Of a stretch of 43,837 nt of DNA, positions 23,661 through 31,915 are shown piece after piece. Origin of the DNA: SYIM01 sp041182885 (GTDB lineage Bacteria; Pseudomonadota; Gammaproteobacteria; Burkholderiales; Burkholderiaceae_E); NCBI GenBank assembly GCA_049423065.1, contig JBMSQB010000034.1, positions 1 through 43,837 on the forward strand, in the 5' to 3' direction. Every line of letters begins with the position of its first letter. Position 1 is the first letter of the stretch. The position numbers and the translations under genes were made by a program. The notes beneath the pieces are model-generated. The model ran no database searches. It saw nothing but the letters and a program-made list of their open reading frames with translations, and was not told the origin of the DNA.

Positions 23661-25433
23661 TCAAGCCCTGCCGAGCAGCCCTGCCAGCGCAGCGCAAACC
23701 TCGGCGGGTGCCAGCATGCGGGGTTCGGTGTCGCGCCGGCCCTGCAGTTCCACCCGACCTTCCTTGAGCCCGCGCTCGCCCACCGTGATCCGCAGCGGAA
23801 CGCCGATCAGCTCCCAGTCGGCGAACATGGCACCGGGGCGCTCGCCGCGATCATCGAGAATCACGTCGATACCCGCCTCCCGCAGGTCGGCATAGAGCGA
23901 GAACGCGGCGGTGCGAACGGCCTCCGAGCGGTCGAGGCCGACCGGGCAGATCACCACCTCGAACGGCGCGATGGCCGACGGCCAGATGATGCCGCGCGCG
24001 TCGTGATTCTGTTCGATGGCTGCGCCCAGCAACCGGGTGACGCCAATGCCGTAGCAGCCCATTTCGATCGGCCGGCTTGCGCCGTCTTCATCGACGAACA
24101 CCGCCCGCATCGCCTCGGAGTATTTGGTGCCGAGGTAAAACACATGACCCACTTCAATCCCGCGCTGGATGGCGAGGCTGCCGCGCCCGTCGGGCGAGGG
24201 GTCGCCCGCCTGAACATTCCGGATATCGGCCACCAGCGGCTCGGGAAGGTCTCGCCCCCAGTTGACGCCGGTGTAATGAAAGCCTGCGTCGTTCGCGCCG
24301 CAGACGAAGTCACTCATGCGGGCGACGGTTCGATCGGCCACCACGGTGACCGGCTTCAACATGCCGATCGGACCGAGATAGCCGGGGGGCGTGCCGAAGT
24401 GCTCGATGATTTCGGCCTCGGTCGCAAAGCGAAAGCCTTCCAGCCCAGGCACCTTGCCCGCCTTGACTTCGTTCAGGTCGTGATCGCCCCTCACCAGCAG
24501 CAGGAAGATGCGGGTGGCCACGATCCGGCCGCGAAAATCGGGATCGTCTGCGCCATCCTTGGGCGTCTCCCGATCGTCGACCGCCAGCACGAGCGACTTC
24601 ACCGTGCGCGAGAGCGCAAGGCCGAGAAATTCGGCCACGTCGGCGCAGGTGCTGCGGCCCGGGGTGGGCGTCTTGGCGAGGGGCGCTGCCGCCGGTGCGC
24701 GTGCCTCGAGAAGCGGCACGGCTTCGGCGAGCTCGATGTTGGCCGCAAATTCGCTCTGCGGGCAGTAGGCGATCGCGTCCTCGCCAGTGTCGGCGATGAC
24801 CTGGAATTCATGGCTCGCTGAGCCACCGATGGCACCGGTATCGGCGGCGACTGCGCGAAAGGCGAGCCCCATCCGCGTAAAGATCCGGGTGTAGGCCTCG
24901 AACATGGCCTGATAGGAGGCGAGCGCCGCCTCCTTGTTGCGATCAAACGAGTACGCATCCTTCATGGTGAATTCGCGACCGCGCATCAGCCCGAAGCGGG
25001 GACGCCGCTCATCCCGGAACTTGGTCTGAATGTGATAGAAATTTTTCGGCATGTGCCGATAGCTGCGAATTTCCTGGCGGGCGATGTCGGTGATCACCTC
25101 CTCGGAGGTGGGCTGCACGATGAAGTCGCGGCCGTGCCGGTCCTTGATCCGCAGGAGCTCCGGACCATAGCGCTCCCAGCGGCCCGACTCCATCCAGAGT
25201 TCGGCCGGCTGAATCACCGGCATCAGCAGTTCAATGGCGCCGGCCGCATCCATTTCCTCGCGAATGATGGCCTCGATCTTGCGGATGGTGCGCAGCCCCA
25301 TCGGCATGTAGTTGTAGATGCCTCCTGCAAGTCGCCGGATCATGCCGGCGCGGGTCATGAGTCGGTGGCTCACGATCTCGGCGTCGGAGGGCGCCTCCTT
25401 GAGCGTGGCGATATGGAACCTTGAGGCTTTCAT
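23661..25433 (-). CDS. proS: Prolyl-tRNA synthetase
   Basis: Charges tRNA-Pro. The 590 residues are the bacterial form of class II ProRS: motif 1 region (GMIRRLAGGIYNYMPMGLR), motif 2 (YHIQTKFRDERRPRFGLMRGREFTMKD, beyond 140), an inserted editing domain of about 180 residues (roughly 225-405), motif 3 (EMGCYGIGVTRLLGA), and the anticodon-binding C-terminal domain. The ATG at 25433 gives MKASRFHIATLKEAPSDAE, the family start, though the ribosome site is weak. The gene is divergent from rppH with 80 bases between the starts. Confidence 0.97.
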   Translation of the reverse strand: MKASRFHIATLKEAPSDAEIVSHRLMTRAGMIRRLAGGIYNYMPMGLRTIRKIEAIIREEMDAAGAIELLMPVIQPAELWMESGRWERYGPELLRIKDRHGRDFIVQPTSEEVITDIARQEIRSYRHMPKNFYHIQTKFRDERRPRFGLMRGREFTMKDAYSFDRNKEAALASYQAMFEAYTRIFTRMGLAFRAVAADTGAIGGSASHEFQVIADTGEDAIAYCPQSEFAANIELAEAVPLLEARAPAAAPLAKTPTPGRSTCADVAEFLGLALSRTVKSLVLAVDDRETPKDGADDPDFRGRIVATRIFLLLVRGDHDLNEVKAGKVPGLEGFRFATEAEIIEHFGTPPGYLGPIGMLKPVTVVADRTVARMSDFVCGANDAGFHYTGVNWGRDLPEPLVADIRNVQAGDPSPDGRGSLAIQRGIEVGHVFYLGTKYSEAMRAVFVDEDGASRPIEMGCYGIGVTRLLGAAIEQNHDARGIIWPSAIAPFEVVICPVGLDRSEAVRTAAFSLYADLREAGIDVILDDRGERPGAMFADWELIGVPLRITVGERGLKEGRVELQGRRDTEPRMLAPAEVCAALAGLLGRA

Positions 25434-25472
25434 GGGAGTCCGTTTCAGGAGTGCAGGCGCGCGCGGGCGCCC

Positions 25473-25502
25473 GATATAATCGAACGCATTGTAAGAGATC
25501 AA
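25473..25502 (-). promoter_or_regulatory. Candidate proS promoter in the proS-rppH gap
   Basis: On the - strand, TTGATC (25502-25497) and TATATC (25478-25473) are separated by 18 bases. On the + strand the same AT-rich patch carries a perfect -10 TATAAT (25475-25480) for rppH, but without a good -35. The two promoters would share the same -10 patch. Confidence 0.45.
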
Positions 25503-25513
25503 CGGGTGCGGCC

Positions 25514-26101
25514 ATGCTCGATCGTGAAGGCTACCGCCCCAACGTCGGCATCATCCTGGTCAACGGCCGGAACGAAGTCTTCTGGGGCAAGCGGATCCGC
25601 GAACACGCCTGGCAGTTTCCTCAGGGCGGGATCAAACGCGGCGAATCACCGCAGCAGGCGATGTTTCGCGAGCTGCGGGAGGAAACCGGGCTCATGCCCG
25701 ATCACGTCAGGGTGATCGGTCGCACGCGCGACTGGCTGCGCTATGACGTGCCCACGCACTGGGTGCGCCGGGAAATGCGCAGTCACTATCGCGGTCAGAA
25801 ACAGATCTGGTTCCTGATCAGGATGCTGGGCCGCGACACCGACGTCGACCTGCGCGCTTCGGGGCAGCCCGAGTTTGACGCCTGGCGCTGGAATCCCTAC
25901 TGGATTCCGCTCGAATCGGTCATTGAATTCAAGCGCGAGGTGTATCGGCTTGCACTTGAGGAGCTCGCGCGGTTTCTGGACGGGCTGCCAGGCCCTGCCG
26001 AGATGGCCTCACCCGAGCGTCTTGCGGCGGCGGTGCTGGCAGGTCGCGGGCCGGATTCGGAACCAGGCCCGGCCTCCGACGAGGACCTCCTCCGCGGCTG
26101 A
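25514..26101 (+). CDS. rppH: RNA pyrophosphohydrolase (Nudix)
   Basis: Removes pyrophosphate from the 5' end of mRNA and so starts its decay. The 195 residues hold the Nudix box from Gly38 to Leu60 with GGIKRGESP and REETGL, matching GX5EX7REUXEEXGU, and the RppH start MLDREGYRPNVGIILVN with FWGKR. The tail after residue 160 is Ala/Pro-rich and not conserved. The ATG at 25514 is chosen because the frame before it is promoter DNA. proS-rppH neighbourhood is typical of Burkholderiales. Confidence 0.95.
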   Translation: MLDREGYRPNVGIILVNGRNEVFWGKRIREHAWQFPQGGIKRGESPQQAMFRELREETGLMPDHVRVIGRTRDWLRYDVPTHWVRREMRSHYRGQKQIWFLIRMLGRDTDVDLRASGQPEFDAWRWNPYWIPLESVIEFKREVYRLALEELARFLDGLPGPAEMASPERLAAAVLAGRGPDSEPGPASDEDLLRG

Positions 26102-26117
26102 AGGCCGCCCGCGGCCT
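26102..26117. terminator. Short GC hairpin between rppH and the hydroxyacid dehydrogenase
   Basis: AGGCCGC and GCGGCCT lie directly after the rppH stop and can pair around a small loop. There is no T-tract, so a terminator function is uncertain. Confidence 0.25.
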
Positions 26118-26148
26118 GGGCCTCCCGGCGAAGCCCTTCGGCAAGGCG

Positions 26149-27090
26149 TCAGACCGGGTCGATGAGCGGTCGACCCGCGAGCCAGGCTTCCACGTTGTCC
26201 AGCACCTTGCGCCCCATGGCCGCGCGCGTCTCATGCGTGGCGCTGCCCTGGTGGGGATGCAGCACCACGTGATCAAGCGCAATCAGTCCGGCCGGCACCT
26301 GCGGCTCGCGCTCAAACACATCGAGGCCGGCCGATCCAAGCGCGCCACTTGCGAGCAATTCAGTAAGCGCTGCCTCGTCCACCACCGAGCCGCGGGCGAT
26401 GTTGACGAAGACGCCGGCCGGGCCGAGTGCCTCGAGCACGCTGCGCGAGACCAGGCCGCGCGTGCCTTCGCCGCCCGGACAGGCTGCGATCAGCACATCG
26501 GACCAGCGGGCCATGTCAACCAGGTCAGCGAAATAGCGCAGACCGCTGCCTGGCTTCTCGCGGGGGCCAAAGTAGGCGAGTTCGGTATTGAAGGCTGCGC
26601 ATCGCCGTGCAATGGCGGCACCAATCCGCCCCAGACCGATGATGCCGACCCTGCGCTGCTGCAGGCTCGCCGTGAGCGCCATCCCGCCCTTCAGCCACGA
26701 TCCCTCGCGGACAAACCGGTCACCCTGGGGAATGCGCCGGATGGCGCCCAGGAGCAGGGCGAGGGCCAGATCGGCCACGTCTTCAGTGAGCACATCCGGG
26801 GTGTTGCTCACGGCGATTCCGTGTGCATGCGCGTGGGCGACATCGATCGCATCAACCCCCACCCCAAAGCAGGCGACAAGCTTGAGGTGAGGAAGCGCCT
26901 GCATCAGCGACGCCTCCATGCCCCGGGTACCCGAGGTGACGGCGACCTGACAGTGAGGCGCCACTGCCGCCAGAAAGGCGGCCTTGTCGGTGGCCTCAAA
27001 GAGTCGGCGGATGTCGTAGCGGCGTGCAAGTTCATCCTGGGTTGGCCCATGCAGGGGGCCGACCTGGACGATCAGGGGTTTGGTGGACAT
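26149..27090 (-). CDS. D-2-hydroxyacid dehydrogenase (NAD(P)-dependent)
   Basis: Cytosolic oxidoreductase of 313 residues that interconverts a D-2-hydroxy acid and its 2-oxo acid. The Rossmann motif GLGRIG is at 152-157; the catalytic set is Arg233 in IARGSVVDE, Glu262 in DVFEREP and His280 in LHPHQGSAT. The sequence is closest in style to hydroxypyruvate/glyoxylate reductases of the GyaR-GhrB group. The ATG at 27090 gives MSTKPLIVQVGPLHG; the open frame further upstream belongs to the Ldh2 gene region. It follows the Ldh2-family gene by 55 bases on the same strand, so the two are probably cotranscribed. Confidence 0.9.
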   Translation of the reverse strand: MSTKPLIVQVGPLHGPTQDELARRYDIRRLFEATDKAAFLAAVAPHCQVAVTSGTRGMEASLMQALPHLKLVACFGVGVDAIDVAHAHAHGIAVSNTPDVLTEDVADLALALLLGAIRRIPQGDRFVREGSWLKGGMALTASLQQRRVGIIGLGRIGAAIARRCAAFNTELAYFGPREKPGSGLRYFADLVDMARWSDVLIAACPGGEGTRGLVSRSVLEALGPAGVFVNIARGSVVDEAALTELLASGALGSAGLDVFEREPQVPAGLIALDHVVLHPHQGSATHETRAAMGRKVLDNVEAWLAGRPLIDPV

Positions 27091-27145
27091 GGCGCTGGGA
27101 TGACCGTTCAAGTGAGAGGATGGGTGAGTGCTGCAGGCGGTGCCC

Positions 27146-28255
27146 TCAGAGCGGGGCGGGGGCCTGGATGCCTGCTTGCTGGGCGCGGGCTGCGAGCGAA
27201 GGCAGGATGGCCGGGTGAAGGGCCACGCCGTGTTCGAGTTGCTCGCGCTTTCTTGCAAGCCCGCGCTCGCCGGGCAGCCGTACAGGCTCTCCGGCGACGC
27301 GCGGCGATGATTGGCGACACGCGTGCGCGACATGCTCGGTCTGTCGGCGGAAAGCCTCCAGCCCGGAAAAAGCGGACGGATCGATCAGCTGTACATGAAC
27401 CGTGGCGCCCCAGCCCTCTGCGGGATCGGCCCGGCCGTGACCCGCCAGGCCGCCGGTGAGCGCCTCGATCAGGAGCGCGAGGCCGTAGCCCTTGTGACCG
27501 GCGTCCAGCCCGCCAAGCGGAAGGATTGTCCCGGGCGGTTTCTCGAACAATACCGCGGGATTGCGCGTCGGATGGCCTGCGGCATCGAGCCACCAGTCGT
27601 GCCGACCGAGTTCGCCCGCATCGCGCATGCGGGCGCTCATGCCATTGGTGGTGATCGACGCCGAGATATCGATCATCACCGGATCGCCCTCGGTGGGAAA
27701 GCCGGCGGCGACCGGGTTGGGGGTAAACACGGCGGTGGTCCCGCCATAGGGTGCGACGCTGGCCACCGCCGGGTCGGAACTCGAGACCATCACCACCAAC
27801 CCGTCACGCGCGGGTGCCTCGAGGTAGGCAGCCAGACACGCGATATGGTGGCTGCGCCGGATCGCGACGCTCGCCTGCCCGTGTTCGCGCGCACGGGGGG
27901 TGGCCCACCGGATCGCCTCGCGGACCAGCCACGGGCCTGGCAGGCGCTGGCCGTCCCAGGTGGCCACAACGCTACGCTCTGAGAGCACGCGTGGCGGACC
28001 TTCTCGGGTCATGGCGCCTGAATCGAGCTCGCGCAGGTAGCCCGCCAGAAGATGCAGGCCATGTGTGTCGTGACCGAGCAGGTCGCCCTCGAGCAGCACC
28101 GCCGCCACCTCGCGGGCGAGTTCCGCGGACAACCCGGCTGCATCGAGAAGCGCATTGGCATAGGCGCGGATCTCGTGGGCGTGAAAACGCTGGCGCCCGG
28201 TGCTGGCCGACACGGGCGGCGCGGGCCTGGCATATCTTGCATCGAGTGATGTCAT
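27146..28255 (-). CDS. Ldh2-family malate/L-lactate-type dehydrogenase
   Basis: NAD(P)-dependent dehydrogenase of the Ldh2/MDG2 fold, 369 residues. The hallmark GHDTHGLHLLAGYL is near residue 60, followed by RRSHHIACLAAYLE, the binding region AVFTPNPVAAGFPTEGDPV, and KGYGLALLIEALTGGLAG. Members act on malate, L-lactate, ureidoglycolate, sulfolactate or 2,3-diketogulonate, so the substrate is open. The ATG at 28255 gives MTSLDARYARP; the longer frame upstream runs through a Pro/Arg low-complexity tract and is unlikely to be translated. The C-terminal 30 residues are Ala-rich and a little longer than usual. Confidence 0.88.
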   Translation of the reverse strand: MTSLDARYARPAPPVSASTGRQRFHAHEIRAYANALLDAAGLSAELAREVAAVLLEGDLLGHDTHGLHLLAGYLRELDSGAMTREGPPRVLSERSVVATWDGQRLPGPWLVREAIRWATPRAREHGQASVAIRRSHHIACLAAYLEAPARDGLVVMVSSSDPAVASVAPYGGTTAVFTPNPVAAGFPTEGDPVMIDISASITTNGMSARMRDAGELGRHDWWLDAAGHPTRNPAVLFEKPPGTILPLGGLDAGHKGYGLALLIEALTGGLAGHGRADPAEGWGATVHVQLIDPSAFSGLEAFRRQTEHVAHACRQSSPRVAGEPVRLPGERGLARKREQLEHGVALHPAILPSLAARAQQAGIQAPAPL

Positions 28256-28384
28256 GGCGATGGCGTGAGCGGTTCGAGTCGACGGCAGACGGCCCCCCTG
28301 GGGTGTCGGCGGGGCCGGGGCAGGGGGCGCAGGCGTGATGCCCCTGCGTGGTCGGGATCTTAACTTACCGGAGCGGAACGGGCC

Positions 28385-28446
28385 TGATGGGCAGATGGGT
28401 CTGAGAGGCCTGAGGGGCCTGTGGGGCCTGTGGGGCCAGAGGGGCA
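28385..28446. repeat. Imperfect 9-base minisatellite
   Basis: Between phoU and the Ldh2 gene, five 9-base units run in phase from 28402: TGAGAGGCC, TGAGGGGCC, TGTGGGGCC, TGTGGGGCC, AGAGGGGCA. Two looser units precede them from 28385. The repeat is in non-coding DNA; in frame it would give Gly-Leu-Trp or collagen-like tripeptides, but no supported gene covers it. Confidence 0.7.
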
Positions 28447-28483
28447 GGGCCAACCGTGCTTGCGCGGCGAGGCACGCGCGGGG

Positions 28484-29164
28484 TCAACCGAGTGCGGTGA
28501 CCGGGCCGATCGGTTTGCCCGTCGTCTTCAGGTGCGCCGCCTCTGCGATATTGACCGCGTGGTCGGCGATCCGCTCTGCATTTTTCACGCAGAACAACAG
28601 GTGAACAAAGTCGGCGACATCGCCACGCGACTCACCCATCAATGCCACGATCTGTTCAATCAGGCTGTGGTGCTCGCTATCGATGCTGTCATCGAGCATC
28701 TTGACGTCGCGCGCCTGACCCGCGTTCCGGTGAAGGAAGGCTTCGACCGCATTGCGGACCTGCGCGATGCACCGCTGGGACATCCCGTCAAATCCCGAGA
28801 GAACATCCTGCGGGAACGTACCCGCCGACAGCGAACGCGCGCGCCGGGCGATGTTTTTTGACAGATCACCGACCCGTTCCAGGTCTTCGACAATCCGCAG
28901 GTCGGCAAGCACCTCGTCGAGGTCGCTCGCGAGCGGTTGCCGCTTGACGATCACCAGCGCCGCCGAGGCCGACAGATCGCGGCGAAGCGCATCGATCATC
29001 CGGTCCTGATCGACCACCCGCGAGGCGAGCTCGGTATCGCGTTCCATCAATGCGCGGACCGCATCGCTGAACTGGGAGATCGCAAAGTCGCCCATTGCGC
29101 CGATGCTGGAGGTGAGCCGCTCAAGCTGTTCGTCGAAGTGCCGGTCGGTATGTGCTGGAGCCAT
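28484..29164 (-). CDS. phoU: Phosphate-signalling regulator PhoU
   Basis: Cytosolic regulator that links the Pst transporter to the PhoR kinase and damps phosphate uptake. The 226 residues are all-helical in two PhoU repeats; each carries the E/D-rich metal motif, seen as DLRIVEDLERVGDLSKNIARR near 88-108 and FVHLLFCVKNAERIADHAVNIAE near 187-209. The N-terminus THTDRHFDEQLERL-like helix is standard. It is the last gene of pstSCAB-phoU, 31 bases after pstB. phoB and phoR are not in the window. Confidence 0.96.
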   Translation of the reverse strand: MAPAHTDRHFDEQLERLTSSIGAMGDFAISQFSDAVRALMERDTELASRVVDQDRMIDALRRDLSASAALVIVKRQPLASDLDEVLADLRIVEDLERVGDLSKNIARRARSLSAGTFPQDVLSGFDGMSQRCIAQVRNAVEAFLHRNAGQARDVKMLDDSIDSEHHSLIEQIVALMGESRGDVADFVHLLFCVKNAERIADHAVNIAEAAHLKTTGKPIGPVTALG

Positions 29165-29195
29165 CGTGTACTGCCCGATTGCAAAAAAGAGGTCT

Positions 29196-29999
29196 TCAGC
29201 CGAAGCGGCCGGTGATGTAGTCCTCGGTCTGCTTGCTCTTGGGTTTCAAAAAGATCTCGTCGGTGCGACCGTACTCGATCATTTCGCCCAGATACATGTA
29301 GACCGTGAAGTCGGATACCCGCGCCGCCTGCTGCATGTTGTGCGTGACGATGGCAACCGTGTACTCGGACTTCAGTTCGTGCACCAGTTGTTCAACCTTG
29401 GCCGTTGAGATCGGATCGAGGGCCGAGGTGGGCTCATCCAGCAGGATCACTGACGGTTTGACCGCCACGCTTCGCGCGATGCAGAGCCTTTGCTGCTGGC
29501 CGCCCGAAAGCGAGAGCCCGCTTTGGCGCAGCTTGTCCTTGACCTCACCCCAGAGCGCGGCCTTGGTGAGCGCCCATTCCACGCGATCATCCATCTCCGC
29601 GCGGTTGAGTCGCTCGTACAGATTCACGCCGAAGGCGATGTTGTCGTAGATCGACATGGGGAAGGGCGTGGGCTTCTGAAACACCATGCCGATCCGGGCG
29701 CGCAACAGGTTCAGGTCCTGGCCTGGGTCGAGAATGTTCCGGCCCTCGAACATGATGGAGCCTTCCGCCCGCTGACCCGGGTAGAGGCTGTACATCCGGT
29801 TGAGCGTTCGCAGCAGCGTCGACTTGCCGCATCCCGAGGGACCGATGAACGCTGTCACCTTGTGCTCGACGACATCGAGGTTGATGTTGCGAAGCCCCTG
29901 AAACTTCCCATAGAAGAAGTTGAGATTGCGGGTTTCGATGGCGTTGACCACACCGGCTTGGGGAAGCCCTGCGGCCTGCTGAGAAAGAGATGTCGTCAC
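29196..29999 (-). CDS. pstB: Phosphate ABC transporter ATP-binding protein
   Basis: ATPase of the high-affinity phosphate importer, two copies per transporter at the inner membrane face. In 267 residues: Walker A GPSGCGKST (about 53-61), Q-loop MVFQKPTPFPMSIYDN, signature LSGGQQQRLCIARS, Walker B ILLDEPTSALDP and the switch His in IVTHNM. PstB-specific RNLNFFYGKFQGLRNINLDV is present. The start is GTG at 29999, which overlaps the pstA stop (GTGA); no ATG exists near the expected start. The frame is open far upstream only as a shadow of pstA. Confidence 0.96.
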   Translation of the reverse strand: MTTSLSQQAAGLPQAGVVNAIETRNLNFFYGKFQGLRNINLDVVEHKVTAFIGPSGCGKSTLLRTLNRMYSLYPGQRAEGSIMFEGRNILDPGQDLNLLRARIGMVFQKPTPFPMSIYDNIAFGVNLYERLNRAEMDDRVEWALTKAALWGEVKDKLRQSGLSLSGGQQQRLCIARSVAVKPSVILLDEPTSALDPISTAKVEQLVHELKSEYTVAIVTHNMQQAARVSDFTVYMYLGEMIEYGRTDEIFLKPKSKQTEDYITGRFG

Positions 30000-30844
30000 G
30001 ACTGCACCTTGTCTCGGAAAAAGACCCGGGCCACGATATTGAGCACCAGGACCGCTACCGTGATCAGCAGCGCACCGGTCCAGGCGAGGCGGATCCAGTT
30101 GTCGTAGGGGCTCATCGCAAACTGGAAGATCACCACCGGCAGGTTTGCCATCGGCTTGGACATGTCGGTGGAGAAAAACTGATTGTTGAGCGCCGTGAAG
30201 AGAAGCGGCGCAGTCTCGCCACTGATGCGGGCCAGTGCCAGCAGGACCCCGGTGACCACGCCCGAGCGGGCGGCTCGCAGGGTCACCATGGTGGCGACCC
30301 GCCAGCGCGGTGCGCCGAGTGCAAACGCCGCCTCGCGCAGGCTCCCCGGCACCAGCCGGAGCATGTTCTCGGTGGTACGCAGGATCACCGGCACGGCGAT
30401 CAGCGACAGGGCGAGCGACCCCGCCCAGCCGGAAAAGTGATCCACGGTATCCACAGCAATCGCATACACGAAGAGGCCGATCACAATCGAGGGCGCCGAC
30501 AGCATCACATCCGTCACGAACCGGGTGGTTTCGCCGAACCATCCAGATTGTCCGTATTCGGCGAGATAGACGCCGGCAAGGATCCCGAGCGGGGTGGCCA
30601 CCAGCGTGGTGAACGCGATCATCATCAGGCTGCCGACAATCGCATTCGCGAGCCCGCCGCCTTCCGAGCCGGGCGCGGGCGTGGACTGGGTGAAGACGTT
30701 GAGGTCAAGCCCGCCTATGCCCTTGCCGAACAGCACCGCGAGAATCCAGAGCAGCGCAATCAGCCCGAGCGCCATCGCCAGCATGGAGGCGCCGATGCCG
30801 ATCTGGTTGACGAGCTTGCGACGGCGGTAAAGGGCGGGATCCAT
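29996..30844 (-). CDS. pstA: Phosphate ABC transporter permease PstA
   Basis: Inner-membrane permease half of the Pst importer, 282 residues with six helices. The ATPase-coupling EAA loop is seen as SLREAAFALGAPRWRVATMV (about 168-187), and SGETAPLLFTALNNQF is the usual PstA ending of the helical core. The ATG at 30844 starts MDPALYRRRKLVNQIG. It lies 28 bases after pstC and overlaps pstB by 4 bases. Confidence 0.95.
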   Translation of the reverse strand: MDPALYRRRKLVNQIGIGASMLAMALGLIALLWILAVLFGKGIGGLDLNVFTQSTPAPGSEGGGLANAIVGSLMMIAFTTLVATPLGILAGVYLAEYGQSGWFGETTRFVTDVMLSAPSIVIGLFVYAIAVDTVDHFSGWAGSLALSLIAVPVILRTTENMLRLVPGSLREAAFALGAPRWRVATMVTLRAARSGVVTGVLLALARISGETAPLLFTALNNQFFSTDMSKPMANLPVVIFQFAMSPYDNWIRLAWTGALLITVAVLVLNIVARVFFRDKVQS

Positions 30845-30872
30845 GGTTGGCCGTGGTGTGTGGGGCGGGTGA

Positions 30873-31850
30873 TCAGATGCCCTTGGCGCGTTCCGACCGG
30901 ATGATCAGAATTTTCGCCAGGGTCAGCACAACGAAGGTGATGAGAAACAGCAGCAAACCGAGCGCAAACAGTGCCGAAATATGAAAATCGTCCGCCTCGC
31001 CAAATTCGTTTGCCAGTGTCGAGGCGATTGACGTGCCTGGCGCGAACAGCGAAGCCGCGAGCCGGTTCGAGTTGCCGATCACGAAAGTGACCGCCATGGT
31101 TTCGCCCAGCGCCCGGCCCAGTCCGAGCATCACGCCGCCCACCACGCCCTTTTGGGTGTAGGGGAGCACGATACTGCGCACAACCTCCCAGGTTGTGCAG
31201 CCCAGGCCATAGGCTGATTCGCGCAAAATGGGGGGCACGATTTCAAACACGTCGCGCATCACCGCGGCGATGAACGGCAGAATCATGAATGACAGGATGA
31301 TGCCGGCGGCGAGGATCCCGATTCCGTTCATCGCGCCACCAAAAAACGGTCCGATCAGCGGCATCTGACCGATCGTGGACTGCAAAGCCGGCTGACCATA
31401 TTCAGCAAACAGCGGCGCGAAAATGAAGAGGCCGAACATTCCGTAAATGATGGACGGCACTGCGGCGAGCAGTTCCACTGCAGTACCGAGCGGCCGGCGC
31501 AACCCCACCGGGCAGGTCTCGGTCAGAAAGAGTGCAATTCCGAAGGCAAGGGGTACCGCAATCAGCAGCGCGATCCCGGCGCTCAGCAGCGTTCCAACGA
31601 TCGCAATGGCTGCACCGAACTCCTCGTTGATGATGTCCCATTCGACCCGCCACAGGAATTCGATGCCGAACTTCTTGAACGCGGGCGCAGAACTCCAGGC
31701 GAGCGCCGCGATGATTCCGACCAGCGCCGCAAGCACGGCGAGCGCAAAGATCAGCGTGAGCTTGTGGAAAACAAAATCTTCAAGCCGTTGCCTGCGGGCA
31801 ATCGTTTGAAGCCGGTCCTGGGCAACACCTTCAGGGGCGACGGAGGCCAC
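30873..31850 (-). CDS. pstC: Phosphate ABC transporter permease PstC
   Basis: Other permease half of the Pst importer. With a GTG start at 31850 it has 325 residues: a cytosolic leader of about 30 residues, six helices, PSIIYGMFGLFIFAPLF, the coupling loop ILRESAYGLGCTTWEVVRSI, and LGRALGETMAVTFVIGNSN near the end of the core. The frame is open back to a GTG at 31934, which would overlap the end of pstS by 19 bases and add 28 Pro/Arg-rich residues; the shorter form fits family length better. Neither has a strong ribosome site, so the start is unsettled. Confidence 0.93.
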   Translation of the reverse strand: MASVAPEGVAQDRLQTIARRQRLEDFVFHKLTLIFALAVLAALVGIIAALAWSSAPAFKKFGIEFLWRVEWDIINEEFGAAIAIVGTLLSAGIALLIAVPLAFGIALFLTETCPVGLRRPLGTAVELLAAVPSIIYGMFGLFIFAPLFAEYGQPALQSTIGQMPLIGPFFGGAMNGIGILAAGIILSFMILPFIAAVMRDVFEIVPPILRESAYGLGCTTWEVVRSIVLPYTQKGVVGGVMLGLGRALGETMAVTFVIGNSNRLAASLFAPGTSIASTLANEFGEADDFHISALFALGLLLFLITFVVLTLAKILIIRSERAKGI

Positions 31851-31915
31851 GATGAAATCCGGTTGGGGTTGGGGAACGGGGCGAAAGATACCCGAACGTT
31901 CCCCCGTCGCCGACT

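Noticed and set aside
27313..28255. Defence or mobile system in the accessory parts of the window
   Set aside because: I looked for transposase, integrase, toxin-antitoxin, restriction and nuclease-helicase motifs here and elsewhere in the window and found none; the genes are metabolic.
28335..28604. Short frame giving Gly-Leu-Arg/Trp collagen-like repeats
   Set aside because: It runs into phoU on the other strand, has no clear ribosome site, and is explained by the 9-base DNA repeat.
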